Positions 21,921 to 36,428 of a DNA stretch of 64,000 nucleotides are shown one piece after another. The number at the start of each line of letters is the position of its first letter. Position 1 is the stretch's first letter. The DNA comes from Chrysomallon squamiferum (taxonomy: Eukaryota; Mollusca; Gastropoda; Neomphalida; Peltospiridae), in the NCBI GenBank assembly GCA_012295275.1, contig CM022675.1, positions 4,866,978 through 4,930,977 on the forward strand. Direction: 5' to 3'. The position numbers were made by a program, and so were the translations under genes. The notes under the pieces are model-generated. The model was not told where the DNA came from. It ran no database searches and was given only the letters and a program-made list of their open reading frames with translations.

Positions 21921-22732
21921 GGGTTATCTAAATTGTATTGCTAGTATTATCATAAATTTTTCATGATGTTTTTCTACTACTTTTGGGTAATAAAATCTTT
22001 TATACTGGACAAAGAAAATGAAGCTAAGATATTTAATTTTTGTTTCGCCGAGATTGTTTATATGAAGTCAAAATATATCGATATACTGGATGATCCATTT
22101 GAATAGCAGCGAGGTTTAGTGTATCAGAATAAAGTTAGGTTACGGAACTGAAAATGCTAAATGAATATGAAGGATTATTAAAACAAAATATTAAAATAAT
22201 TACATAATAATGTACTTTTGCGTTTATAGTAAGGAGTTTATTTTTTAAAAATAATGTTAAAACATGCTAATTTATGTTATTAATTAATGTTTTACTGTAT
22301 GTTAAGACATTTTATCTTAATTTGAAACTCTAAGTTAAATTGTATTATCTTTTTGTTGTTACACCATGCAGTTATTTCATTTTAATCACTTTCATTATTG
22401 TTGTTTGTTTATGTCGTTTGTTTATTGTTGTTCTTGATGTTGTTACTGTTCTTATTGTTCTTATTGTTTTCCTGTTATTATTAAATATGATACGAGCATT
22501 TCCTGTTAAAAATCAAATAAATGTACGTTAGACACTATTTTTAGAAAAGTTCTGATTTTTCACCTGAAACTATAATCAGATATATACTAGAAATGATAAT
22601 TCTAAAATCCTTGTTATTCACTAAGTATCACTTCAATAAACTTTAAAATTTTACATTATGCCCCTTGCCTTATACATTTTTGAAAAGACTTGAAAAACAA
22701 ATTAAAATTAATTTAAAAAATAATAAACTCAC

Positions 22733-22799
22733 TTAGTCTTTCTGCAGCTGCTACCTGATTGTAGATCGTTAATATAATCACTGCTGTTACTAAATTCAT
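22733..22799 (-). pseudogene. P4: orphan first exon of the receptor family
   Basis: ATG at 22797-22799, signal peptide MNLVTAVIILTIYNQVAA, then ERL and donor GTGAGT, exactly as in P1 and P2. Family-type intron 1 sequence continues to about 22,140, but no CTLD, WSC or tail exon follows on this strand before the satellite at 21.9 kb. It is a promoter plus exon 1 left after deletion, or a start captured by another transcript. Confidence 0.8.
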
Positions 22800-22852
22800 T
22801 ATTTCTTTTTGTTTTCTTCTTTTTACTATCATTTACGAAACTTCTTGTTCAA

Positions 22853-22865
22853 GACGATATAAAAA
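22853..22865 (-). promoter_or_regulatory. P4 TATA-like site
   Basis: Minus-strand TTTTTATATCGTC upstream of the orphan exon 1, with the spacing of the other copies. Confidence 0.4.
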
Positions 22866-23110
22866 CATGTTTTGCTAAAACCAACAAGGAAGTAGATATT
22901 AACTGAAAGAAGAAAACAGGTCACGAGTGTGCTGAAGGTAAAACTTAGCAGCTGAAAGGTTCAGCCCAGACAGCTAGCAGCCTCACAATAAAAGTTCATC
23001 AGTGAATGGGTACTTAGGTTACAGAATACACTGTTTGTTGTTTTGTGTTAGTATAATTATAAGTGATTCGTCGCTTTTACTAATGTAAGTTGTATGAACT
23101 ACATAAATAC

Positions 23111-24252
23111 ATACAAACATACATTCAAATATAAGGCATACATACACAAATACATAAATACATACATGCATGTAAGCATCCATAGAAGCATGCATACATA
23201 CATACATAGATATATACAATCAAATATATATACGTAACGCATACATACATAACGTATATATACACAATATATAAATCCACACATGCATAAATCCATACAC
23301 AACTCCATGCATGTATGCATATACAAATAAATACATACGTATATGTATACATACACACATTCAGACACACCCACGTACAGACACACAGAAAAATAAACAC
23401 AGGTTCGATTTTTTTTCATACAACATCTGTTCCCAATTCGTTTTCACATCTTCCGAATTTAGTTTCATTAGACACACACATAATTTCAACTTCTTTCCAG
23501 AAACACAATTTTCATAACATATTTTCATATTTATGGCTATTCCAAGCTAATTTTCGTATAAACACCTATATCCAGAGCTTATTTACATGTAGACGTATTC
23601 TCAGCTTATTTTCATGTAGACATATTAACAACTTATTTTGATTCAGACGTATTCACAGCTTATTTTTAAGTAAACGTATTCACAGCTTATTTTCATTTAA
23701 AGGTATTCTCAGCTTATTTTCATGTAAACGTATTCTCAGTTTATTTTCATGTAGACGTTTTCACAGCTTATTTTCGTGCAGACGTATTCACAGCTTATTT
23801 TCATGTAGACATATTAACAACTTATTTTCATGCAGACGTATTCACAGCTTATTTTCATGCAGACGTATTCACAGCTTATTTTCGTGCAGACGTATTCACA
23901 GCTTATTTTCACATACACGTATTTTTCTAGTCTGTTTTCATAAACATGTGTTTCCAGCTAATTTTCAGGCTGACCAGGTAAGATTACAAAGAGAACAGAC
24001 AATGTTAGATTCAAAACCAGTGTCGTTTTCAGTTCTTTGCAAAGCTGATAAATACAAGAAATTTTGTAAAAACCCCACAAAACTAACCAAAAAAACAACA
24101 CCTTTTCACCTGTCATATTTGTTTAAAAGCAATTAAGTTTGTAAATTTCAAGCACTTGTGTATTGTTGGTTGGTTACAAACATATCATTTTATCACTAAT
24201 ATACAATGTTTGAAGATCTGTGCAATATAAACAATTGAAACCAGCTGTTTTG
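23111..24252. repeat. P4 upstream region with 28-bp minisatellite
   Basis: 23,111-23,400 is CATA/CACA-rich. About 23,570-23,920 holds a dozen degenerate copies of a 27-28-bp unit (CAGCTTATTTTCATG then TAGACGTATTCA). Single degenerate units of the same phrase are found upstream of P1 and P3. Confidence 0.8.
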
Positions 24253-24404
24253 TTACAGAATGATTTTGAAACATAAAAATCTGGGTGGGGTATTACCTGG
24301 GACAGAGATTACACAAGTAGTATATCTCAGTTTTATAACACTCAGTCATACAGAGAATGTTAATACTAATTAAACAAACAGCTGTAATTAATTTAGATCA
24401 TCTT
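24253..24404 (-). promoter_or_regulatory. Conserved distal upstream block of P4
   Basis: Third copy, about 1.45 kb upstream of the orphan exon 1. Its sequence is kept although the rest of the P4 gene is gone. Confidence 0.5.
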
Positions 24405-25378
24405 CACAGTTAGCTACGTTCTACCTGTAAAGTAGTTTATCTATTTTTAAAATTCTTTGTCGTGCAGTAAAAGAATAATAATCTTTGTCTGCAGATGAAT
24501 TCTTTAAATTTATTCAGTTTAAAATTCTGTTTGCCTGTTCAGTGATTTTCATTTGAAGATTGTTTATAACAAAATAAAGTCGCTTGTGTTGTTTATGTTT
24601 AGTGATGGCAGTCACACTCCATACTACAGAATTACTTGTTTCACTTTGTTAAACTAGAAACTTTGAAGTTGACGAATGTCAGATCTCCCAGATAGTAATG
24701 AGATAACAACGTGTTTTGTCTCATTTTTGTACTCACCACGTTTTATTACTAAATGTCACTAGAAACTTGTCATTAGTATTAAAACTGATGCACTAAAAAT
24801 TTGATTTTACATATTTTGGTGGTTTTAAGTTATTTATTTAGTTATATCCTGTGACATTATCTTTAAATATCCTTGATTTTAGACACAAAATGTGTTTGTA
24901 TTCAATTTATAGGTCAATGTAAATTAGGTCGCACGTTTTATATTAGTTTAATTACGGAAAAGGTGCACTTCAAATCAAACAGGATGTCACAAATAAAAAT
25001 AGAATTTACGAGATCAGGTTTACACTGTTTATTTTATTTAATAATGATGTGCTGTCTCTAGTGAAACATGCAGTTTAACTCTTAGCACGGGTGTAACTGG
25101 TTTGACTCGAAGTGATCTCGAGAATATCGCGAGTTTTACCGATCATTAGAATGCGCCGCGCAGTCTTAAAATAGCGCAGATCAACAAATAGCGGAGAATA
25201 CACACACACACAGTTACATAATCTGGTTGTCACCTACGTCATAATAATATCTCCTGTGTGTTAATGTCACATTTTATCTTTCTTGTTCTTTCTTTTTCCC
25301 TCCTACTGTTATTAATATCACTAATACGTTGTTATTATTATCATCATCTTCATCGTTGTCATTTTCATTTTTCTTCTT

Positions 25379-25409
<31 letters not shown>

Positions 25410-27562
25410 TTATTATTATTATTATTATTATTATTTAAATTTACAATTAAATATATATGATCTGTGAGAAATATGTGACTGATAATACTGGTTTGAGATG
25501 ACAGTCACTGTGTTAGTTAAACTTTGCTGTTTTTTGTTGTAATCAATTAACTGAAACTTCAGAGTGTTTTTGTTTTTCTTTTTTTTCTGATGGACCCAGT
25601 CTGTGAAGCCTCAAAAGCAATCATACCAATATGGTGAAACATCAAGAACAATTGTCTCACAAAACAGTTAAAATAAAATTAATATATTACATTACACTAA
25701 GTTTCACAGTTGTGTTTCCCTCATTTAGAGAGCTCGTCACTCTCAAAGTCTGACTTCACCGAATGCAGCTAGAAATGTTTGGGCCTGAATTTATTTTGTG
25801 AAAAATAAAAACAAAGCTGTGGTAAACCTAGGTTCTTGAAAATCAACTTTTAGAATGTTCAGATGCTGAAATGTAAAATAATATAACCCATATAAACACG
25901 AATATACCTCTAGAAAGACATCGTGTGCGTGTGCGTGTATTTTTGTGTGTGACAAAACCTTTTATACTGTACAAAGAAATGAAACTAAGATATTTGATTT
26001 GTGTTTGGTCGAGGCTGCTTATATGAAGAAAACTCGTAACAAACCCTCGAGAACATAACAAGTAGTGTATGAACGATGTTAGTGATACACGTTCAGAGAA
26101 ATATAACAAAATGGCCGCTATGCCAAAGTATTTCCAACTGAGATTAAACTTTTTTCTTCACACTACAAAGTAGCACTCGTGCAATAAACACAAAGATAAG
26201 ACTTCCGATTTTCCAGTTATCCAATTTTTATTCAAACAGAAAGTAAATCAATCGTTAAAATGTCAAATAGAACCAGAAATATACCGCATGATCCATTTGA
26301 ATAGTAACCAGGTTAGCTGTATATCAATAAAGTTAGTCAATAGAAAAAATGTTAGTATAAAACAGACTTTGAGTTCGAAACTGATAATGCAAAACGTATA
26401 TGAATAATTATTAAAATAAACTATTAAAATATACTTAGCTGATTATATAGAATAGGTATATAATATAAAATAATGTAATATAAAGATATATATTCTTTTC
26501 AACTGTAATGTTTTTCATTTATTATTTTACTATATATACAAACACTTAGAGACACACACAGACAAACATACACATGCATAGATACACAGATTGTCTTCAG
26601 GTATTTTATATAATATAGTATTTGTAATAAATGTGTGTAAGGTTTGTGATTGCTACATCTGTTGGAAACTGTCACGCATCCCAACTGGAATTGAGGCTTT
26701 CGGAATTTGGAATAAAGTTTCCTTATCCTTTTATAACAATAAGAAAAAATCATAATAAACAAACAAACATATATAAATAATAAAAATAACAAATGATAAC
26801 AATAGAAAAAAAAAGGTGGTATGAGACACTGTTAACGCTGATTTTAGAAAACACTTCCTTCAAGAGACAAACTTTGCATCAGTGCAGATTAATACTTAAA
26901 ATGTTAGTGTAAGAACAGATTTCACATAACACAGAAATAAGGTAAAAAATAAATCGCAATGAAGAAAAGTTCAGTAAGATGTTAGGATAAAGTATAACTA
27001 TAAAATACTACGTAAAAATAATAATACAAATAATGCAAACAATAAAAGCGGTGTTAGACACTATTAACATCGGGTTTTAAACAACAACAATAACAACTAC
27101 AACAACAACATTTAAATAAATAAATAACAAAAAATTAATTAAAAAAACTAAAAAAAAAATGTTAAGAAGCACTGTTAATTTTTATTATTAAATAATAAAT
27201 AATAATAATAATAATAATAGTCATAACAGTAATAGTAGTAATAATAATAATAATAGTCATAACAGTAATAGTAATAATAATAACAATAATAGTAATAATA
27301 ATAATAATGATAGTAATAATAGTAATAATAATAATTATAATAATAATAACAACAACAATGTCAATTACAACAAAGAAGTGGTTTGATTTTAAAAAAAGGA
27401 AAAAGAAGTAAAACAAAATCTGGTGTATGAGACACTCTTTACATGGATTTCAAAAATCGATCGAGTTACTACTGACAATCTTTTCAATCAGAATTTTCCA
27501 GAACAAAATAAACATTTCCACTGCCTTCAGGAACGTTGTCGCTGTTGGTGTCGTTTTGGACG
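24405..27562. other. Intergenic region P4-P3
   Basis: 24,480-24,740 matches 34,110-34,380. 25,100-25,770 matches 18,620-19,140. 25,371-25,434 is a TTC/TTA run. 25,960-26,160 matches the unit edge at 8,250-8,450. 27,180-27,350 is an AAT/AGT-rich run. No gene seen. Confidence 0.55.
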
Positions 27563-28103
27563 TTATCGGAGATTGCTTATGCTGTCGTAGTCACCGTCAT
27601 TGTCGAAACCAAGCTGGCTGTAGACATCAGACGTAGTTGTTACGTTTTCCTTATCGTAGGTTTCGTAGTAATTGTCGTCGTCCCCAGCAATGTTGTTGTA
27701 GATGTTAGATGTACGAGTTGTCGTGTTTGATGTGTCTGTGCTGTCGTGGTCTCCGTGACGGTCCACTTCAGACGTTGTAGTAGCAGTTTTGACATCCGCT
27801 GTGGCATAGTCTCCATCGTTGTTGTCAGCAGTAGATCTGTTATTGGGAAGTGCTTTAACATTTCTGTGTTCCACGTTGGTACCAACATGAGGGACGTTGT
27901 AATACACGCTGTGGTTTTCTTCATTTTCTGGTTCAGATTTAAAACAAAATCGACTGGTTCTGGAATACACGCACACAAACACACACAAAACAATTATATA
28001 CTACATGTATGTATAAAGCACATGTCTAAATAAAATATACATACATATCAACATGCTTCTATTTCGGTCGAATATTTCATCATATTATATAATTATTAAT
28101 TAC

Positions 28104-28105
<2 letters not shown>

Positions 28106-28148
<43 letters not shown>

Positions 28149-28173
28149 ATTATTATTATTATTATTATTATTA
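28106..28173. repeat. (TTA)n microsatellite
   Basis: Run next to the P3 membrane exon (28194-28269). Confidence 0.95.
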
Positions 28174-28293
28174 TGAAAAAAACAAAAACTTACCGTTTTG
28201 TCCATATTAAAATCACTACTACGACAAGCACCACTGCTACAACAGCAGCAACACCACCACCAGCAAGTACTACAAAATTATAGAAATTAATTG

Positions 28294-28463
<170 letters not shown>

Positions 28464-28583
28464 AATAGACACAAACACATATACATATACATGTAATCTG
28501 AATGTAACAGAAACAGGAATGCAGCGGAACACATATACAAGTTATATAGAAATATGTTTGTTTTGTGCGTGTGTGTATCTGTG

Positions 28584-28711
<128 letters not shown>

Positions 28712-31700
28712 AGTAAAATAGCTTCAGTATAGATATTTCCAACCAAACAAGAAAGATAGTGATAATAACAACAACAATAATAATGGTGATGAGGCTGATG
28801 ATAATGATGATATCAGTAATAATAAAATAATAAAAGAAAACAATATCACAGTAGATTAAAGGAACGTTTACTAAATGTTTTAGTTTTTTGTTGTTGTTTT
28901 TTTTGTTTTGTTTTTTTAATAAAGAAATGTAGAGTGCCAAAGTTCACCAAAAATATAACACTACTATTCATAGAACAAGAAATAATTTTATTTTTGCTAT
29001 TATCATCGGCATCATTGTTGTTTGTGTTCTTATTGTTATTGTTGTGGCTGTTTTATTGTGAAGTTAGAAAAATAACAATAAATATTATAAAAAAAAATAA
29101 TAATAAACAAAAAAAATAAAATAAACAAAAATAAACAAAAAAAATAAATAAAAATAACAACAAACAAACAAAGAAAAAGCTATTACTGACCAGGTATGTT
29201 TGTTCTATTAGCAACTTCAGACTGTGCGCTACTTTTAAGTGGAGTTGTCTCCCTTCTGTTGTACTGAGACGTTGGTGCTGCATTGATGTTTTGAGTAGTA
29301 GACTCTGGTAGCTGTTCCGTAATTGCTGAAGTTGTTTCTACTTTCGATGATGTTGTTGTAGACTTAGTTATGTTTATGTCTACAAATTCATTCAACAAGT
29401 TAACGTACAATGATGTAAAATAGACTAATTAAAAAATACATGAAATATATCAAATATTAATCAAAAATATTTAATAAATAACATTAGTCATTTACGGTAG
29501 TTTGCAGATGAAATGAATAAATATGTGCATAGTAACAAGGACATCGTCAAGAATAATAGTAGTTATTATTATTTCTCTTTTTACTTACTGTTTAATTAAA
29601 TAAAGAAAGAAAGAAAGAAATAAAGAAATAAAGAAAACAATTTCAATGAATAATAAGAAGAAAAAGGTGTACTTACATTTTTGACAAAGTGATTTTGTTT
29701 TAAAATTCGAGTTTATAACGTTTACAACTACTGCATCGTCAAAGGAAAAACGTCGCAATATACGGATCTTTCTCTTAGCCAAACTTGTCTGATTCTTCGT
29801 ATTATAATTACTGTATTTCCTTACTGAACCTAGTTAAAAAAATAAAATAACAAATTTTATCATCGGCTAGTATACAAAATAATGTTATTTCTTCTACTAT
29901 TATCACTGTTGCTGCTCTATCACTGCTATTATTACTGCATATTCGTTGTATTATTGTAATTTTTATTTATTAATGAAGTTTTTAGAAAAAAAAGAAGTAA
30001 AAATGCACATTTTATCTTAAAACAAAACTATAGAAATATACTACAACTATTACTGCTACTGCTGTTACAACTGCTGCTACTACTGCAAATACTCTTCAAC
30101 TATCAGCAGTATCACCAATACATCTACTACTGCAACTGTTACTACTGTTACTGCTCTACTGCCACTGCAACTACTACTATTAATATTGCTGTTACTTCTT
30201 GTACCACTAGTACTGACAAATACTACTACTATCACCACTATTATCAGTTGAAAGTGTCAGCATTAAATAACGGTTAAAAATGATCATTAAGTACAGGATG
30301 GACACTTAGCACTGGTTTCATCAAGCGATCTGATAATCTATGACATCACGACTCCATTTGTAAAGTGACAAAGTTGAGAACAATATCATTTATTATCACG
30401 CACACCAAATCAAATAATAACTTGTAAGTATAAAGAAATTTTTAATTAAAAAAAGATAAAAAAACAACAACACAACAACAAGAACAACAAAAAATACAAA
30501 CAAACAACAATAAACAACAACAACAACAAAAAAGAAAATAATAATAATAATCAATAAATAAAAAGTAAAAAAATATATTTATCGCCACTGGTACACTTTA
30601 ACTGCTGATGAAAACAAATTTCTAAAATGTTCTTCACGGTTACTCATTACCATTAATCCATCGCCATTGACTCTCCCTCCGAAGTGCAATCCAGTAATCA
30701 TTTCCGCTGTCATTTTGTGACAAAAGTGTTCAAACAGCGTTTCATTGGTTAGTCTGGATAGATTGCATTTACTGTTTGAAGTGACCCAGTCTACTGCTCC
30801 AACTAAATCTGATGTAATACATATGTTTACGTCGCAGTTGTCTATCACTGATCGACCTAACTCATTTCCTGAAATAAAATAAAAATAAACAAATAAGCAA
30901 CATCACAATAAGAACACAAAGAACATAGGTACAGCAGCACCAACAACAACCTAAAATAGTAACAATAACAATAGCGAGAAGAAGAAAAACAAGAACGACA
31001 TAAAATAATAATAATAACAATAAATATAATGATGATGATGATGACAACGATAACAACAACAATAAGAGAAGTTAAAAACAGAAGCAAAACAAATAATAAC
31101 AATAATCATTGCAATGAGAACGATATTGAAAAATTTAATAGAAATTGTATTTATATTATTACGCCCTTATTACTACAGAATAATTTATATTTAAATGGTT
31201 TACCTGCACAAACACAATATGCTGCGTGTTCTTCACAATTTTGAAATCCAAGTTTTAACACTTCGCTGTTCTGGTCGTATTTGATGTAGCCACAGGTGGA
31301 GTCGATGTCGACTGTGCTAATAACCTTCACTGAAGCTGGAAAATCTTTGTGACACAAATGTACAGTTATTAAAAATGTTGATGTATACAGTGATTTTTTT
31401 ACTGTTTCATTTGTGCACTTGTTGTAACATTAATAAAAAATGTACATGAATATTAGAATATTTTTAAACTGAGTATTTAAAGTGAAGGACATTCAGTATT
31501 ATTATTATTATTATTAAATATAATTTAAAAATGCTCATTTCGACCCTTACCAATCTTGTACACAGAAATAAAGTTTTCTCCACCACAGAATTCTGTGTAG
31601 CTTCCTGCACATCTGACACAATCTTCTCTCTTACTTAGTCCACTGTCAGCAATTTTACAAAAACAACGTCTACCCTGAAAACAAAACAACTTTCTTGTTA

Positions 31701-32856
31701 TTTCTTCTTGTAGATATTGCTATTGTTATTGTTATTATTGTTATTATTAATATTAGTATTATTATTATTAGTAGTAGTAGTAGTCGTCGTCGTAGTAGTA
31801 GTAGTAGTAGTAAGTGGTGTTATTGCTGTTGTTGTTGTCCTCGATTAAAAAATTAGAAAATGAGAAATAATTTAAAATAATGAAACAAACACAAGTAAAT
31901 AAAAATAAGTAAGTAAATAAAACAAATAAAATTAAATTAAAATAATGACAAACAAACAAACAGACAAACTCACTTGTAGACCCACAGTATCAGAAGAAGC
32001 TCTACACTTGATGAAACAAGAGAACGCGCTGTTATCTTGTAACGTGTAATCACTTGTAAGTTCAGTTGTATCTGTTTCTCCTTTGTGTTGAAATAACGGT
32101 TCATTTGTCTCTGAGAAAGTGACAACAATTTAAAACTGTATTTTGTTACTGAACTGAGATTTATAAACACAAAATGAAACCAGTAAATTATACCTACCAG
32201 TCCACATCCACGGTGTATCGTCTTAAAAGCTCCTACCCAATAGTCTGTGTTTTCTTCCATTACAGAAGAAAGTTTGTCGTAGTCTAAACTAGAATGATCA
32301 ACAAAGAGTCTGCCTCCTGCCTCCTCACAGCCAGAATACGCTGCCTCCCACCAAGTTTGTTTTTTTTTTATCCAGTGTAAAATATTCTTCTAACATTTCT
32401 TCTTGTTTTCTGTCAGACCACGGACCTGTGTTAATTTATTGATATTTATCTTAATTAATATGTTGCTGCATCATCGTTATTATTAGTTATCATCGTTATC
32501 TTATTATCATTGTTATTGATGTTGTTATTATAATTGTTATTGTTATAGTTGTTATTATTATTATTATTATTATTTATTATTATTATTATCACAGTTTTAC
32601 TACTGCAAATCAATATTAATCCCTAAATAAAACTTAAATAACATTTAAAAGTTTTAAATTATGTCCCTTGCCTTATACATTTTTGAAAAGACTTGAAATA
32701 CAAATTAACATTAATTTAAATAAATAAAAAACTTACTTAATCATTCTGCACCTGTAACCTGATTGTAGATCGTTAATATAATCACTGCTGTTACTAAATT
32801 CATTATATCTTTTTGTTTTCTTCTCTTTATGTTTATATGCGAAACTTCTTAAGCAA

Positions 32857-32869
32857 GACGATATAAATC
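32857..32869 (-). promoter_or_regulatory. P3 TATA-like site
   Basis: Minus-strand ATTTATATCGTC, 61 bp upstream of the P3 start codon, with the same spacing as P2 and P4. Confidence 0.4.
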
Positions 32870-33909
32870 CGAGTTTTGCTAATACGAGCCACGAAGCAGA
32901 TATTAATAGAAAGAGGAATGTAAAACTGATCACGAGTCTATTGTGGGTAAAATTTGTCAAATGAAACGTTCAGCACACACAGCTAGCAGCCTCACGATAA
33001 AAGTTTATCAGAGAATGGGTCCACAGAATACACTGTAATGTTGTGTTGTGATGCGCCCCTTTTACTAATGCAAGCTGTTTGAATTACATAGCTACATACA
33101 TACATACATACATACATACATACATACATACATGCATACATACATAATACGTGCATACGAGAATACATAAACACACATACATACATGCAAATATACATAT
33201 AGATAATGCATAAATGCACAAATACAGAAATACATATAAGCATACATATCCAAATACATGCATGCATACATACACAAATGCATGCTTGCATACATGTACA
33301 AATAAATACATACGTACATTCAGAGACACACATATCTAGACACACCCACATACAAACACACAAAATATAAATACATACTCGGTTTATTTTCATATTCCCA
33401 ATTCATTTTCACCTATTCTGAACTTAGTTTCAGAGAAACATATATATTTCCGACTTATTTTCACATAAACATCTGTTTCCAGCTTAATTTGATAAACACG
33501 TAAAACAGCTAATTTTCACATAATTGTTTTCTTCCAGCCCCTTTTGCTATACACGTATTCCCAGCCTATTTTCGTAAACATCTATTCTCAGCTAATGTTC
33601 AAGATGACAAGGTAAGATTACAGAGAAAACAGACAATATTATACTAAAAACCAGTGTCTGCTTTAGTTGTTTGCAAAGCTGATAAATAAGAAGTATTGGA
33701 TATTACTGGTCTAATAATATAGTAAATGTTTTGTTTATAAAGAAAAAAAAAAAACAATCATTGTAACATTTGTTTGAAAACAATTAATAATAATTTCATA
33801 AATATCAGGCACTGGTGTATACTTAGTTGGTTATAAAAATATCAATTTATCAACTAAAATGCGCTGTTTGATGATCTGCGCAATATAAATAATGAGAAGC
33901 AGCTGTGAT

Positions 33910-34048
33910 CTTGAAACATAAAAATCTGGGTGGGGTATTACCTGGGACAGAGATTACACAAGTAGAATATCTCAGTTTTATAACACTCAGTAAAACAGAG
34001 AATGTTAATACTAATTAAACAGACAGATATAATTAATTTAGATCATCT
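33910..34048 (-). promoter_or_regulatory. Conserved distal upstream block of P3
   Basis: Fourth copy, about 1.1 kb upstream of P3. Slightly more diverged at its ends than the others. Confidence 0.5.
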
Positions 34049-34660
34049 CTCCAGATGGGTACATTCGACTTGTAATGAATTTTTTATTATTCTTGAAATT
34101 CTTTGTCGTACAGGTAAATAAAAATAATCTTTGTCCGCAGATAAATTCTTTAAATTGACTCACCTTCCAAATTATGCCTGCCTGTTCTGTGATTTTCATT
34201 TTAAGATTGTTTATAACAAAATAAAGTCGCTTGTTTTCATTATGTTTAGTGATGGCAGTCACACTCCATACTACAAAATTACTTGTTTCACTTTGTTAAA
34301 CTAGAAACTTTGAAGTTGACGAATGTCAGGTCTCCCAGGTAGTAATAAGATAACAACGTGTTTTGTCACATTTTTGTACTCGTCACGTTTTGTTACTAAA
34401 TTGAGAGTAAGTGATATACTGCAACATCTCATTAGGAAAAAAAAAAAAAAATAAAAGAAGAAAAGTTTAAACCAAGACAAACTGAATGAACGCGGCTGAA
34501 TACATTTTTTTTACTGATTCTGCGCTATTTTGTGATTCGGACTTAGCACGTACCATTAATGTACTAGACCGAACTATGGGACCAGCTGTAAACATCAGTT
34601 CAAAACCATGCAGACTGGTGTCATATAATAATATATATAACCCGAGGTTCCGCTGTATAT
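34049..34660. other. P3 upstream region
   Basis: 34,110-34,400 matches 24,450-24,740. 34,500-34,625 matches 7,290-7,390. 34,641-34,655 reads CCCGAGGTTCCGCTG, the right-end inverted repeat of a further pogo-like element. Confidence 0.5.
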
Positions 34661-34901
34661 TGACAAAGCGAATTTAAAAAATATATATACAGGTACCGGA
34701 CCAATTATTAAGCACTGCGGCGAGTGAATGAACGCGACGCGGCTTGAAAGAGTAGTTCCGGTCTGGTGAGGACAACATCCGCGCGCGCGATCTATGAAAA
34801 TAGCGTCGGGAAAAAAATTCAGTTTTTCTGGTTTTTCAGGATTTCAGGACGCCGGATAATTGATCCCCTACCTATACATATATTTTAAATTCGCTTTGTC
34901 A
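34661..34901. mobile_element. Small inverted-repeat element (MITE)
   Basis: Ends TGACAAAGCGAATTTAAAA and its reverse complement. The inner part of the repeats (AGGTA..GG.CCAATTAT type) also matches, so the inverted repeats reach about 45 bp. GC-rich core (GCGCGCGCG at about 34,783). No clear target duplication was identified. It lies between two pogo-like ends. Confidence 0.65.
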
Positions 34902-34906
34902 GTTTA

Positions 34907-35421
34907 CAGTTGAACCTCGGGTTAAGGACTAAAAAGAAACGATATCAGACACTCGAACACCACTCTCATTTTTTGCAACTATTTCTTTCTTAACCTCTAC
35001 TTGATACGTTTATACTTTCCACCAGCATTACTGCTTTCACTTTTTGTTTTCTTGGGCGCCATATTGGATAGCGTATAATAAAAAAATAAAAAAAAAGCAG
35101 CAACACTCTAAAAAATGAGAGCGCACAGTTTGAATGCAACAGCTACTGAGCAGACTAAAGGCCCTAATTCATTTGAATATATATTTGCTATAAGGCATTC
35201 CTATAATCCTTTCTTTGACCTCGGTTCTGACGTAAGCATCTATTCTTATCTTTACTACATGTTGATGTCAAAACCAACGTGAAAAGAAAGCTTGTCGTGG
35301 CACGTCGCTGTAGTTCGTAACTCGGAACATTATTCGTAAACCGAGACAAAACTTGCTCCAGATCGCGGTTCGTAATCCGATTTGTTCGAGCTTCGAGAGG
35401 TTCGTAACCGAGGTTCCACTG
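34907..35421. mobile_element. Pogo/Tigger-like MITE
   Basis: 515 bp with ends CAGTTGAACCTCGGG and, reversed, CAGTGGAACCTCGGTTA, each flanked by TA (34905-34906 and 35422-35423), as expected for Tc1/mariner-superfamily insertion. No transposase remains. Confidence 0.75.
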
Positions 35422-35423
35422 TA

Positions 35424-36428
35424 TTTAGTTATATCCTGTAACATCATCTGTGAATCTCCTTGATTTTAAACATAAAACGTGTTCGTATTTAATTTATAGG
35501 CTACATTTTTTTTGTATTAGTTTAAATACGAAAAAGCCTTTCCTCAAATTCACGTGGGTGTGTGTCAGAAATAAAACTAAAATTTACCAGTTCAATTTGG
35601 CCCTGTATATTTTATTTAATAATTATATGCTGCCACTAGTGAAGCGGTTATGGCCCGCGAAGTCGACAACTTGTATAAATGATCTCAAAATTGTGTCAAC
35701 TTAGCGGAACAAGCTGAAATGTACCAGTGAGGATCTGTCGATGTCCCGGGACTCATTATTTGTGTTTTACCTGGGTGACGCTGTGCGCAGTCAAAACGTA
35801 ACAACGAGATGATACTTACTGTACGACAGCTACTACTACTACCACTACCACTATAACTACAATTCAGCTCAGTTTATTTATTTCGTAAAAAAATCAGCAT
35901 GACTATAGACACAAAACAGAGAAGAATACAGTTATAAAACAGAAACAGTTGTTTAATAGGTTACAGTATACAAATACAGGAAAACAAAACAAAGTAAAAA
36001 AATTAAACGTTAGGATAATAAAAATATAAGCATATATATGTATGTAGTCACACATTATGGTTAAGGATCACGCAGATAATAATAAGGAACCATCTGCATG
36101 GGTTTCTATTACAAATAAAAAAGCAAACCAGCAAGGGATCTCTTATATACATTTTCCCAGAGAAAGAAAATTACAATGATAGAATTCTTTTTAAAATAAA
36201 TTTTAGTCATAACAATATTTTTATTTGTAGTTCAAAAACATATTTTATTCTCGCAGTGATCAGTTGAGGTGTAGACGTTCTATGTGATCTGTGTTCTCCA
36301 TGTTGATGTGGTTGTTTTTGTGTAGCGGATTCTGGTATCAGTAGCGCTGTATTTGTGTTTTCATGCTGGAGCTCGCCAGTGACTATCCAGTTGGTGCAGT
36401 TTGACTTCCATTAGAGACTGCTCACGTT
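35424..36428. repeat. Segmental duplication partner of 16.85-18.4 kb
   Basis: Collinear with 16849-17625, then 36380-36435 with 18388-18440. The 30-bp minisatellite is absent from this copy. The P5 tail begins where the match ends, so a rearrangement joined them. Confidence 0.6.
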
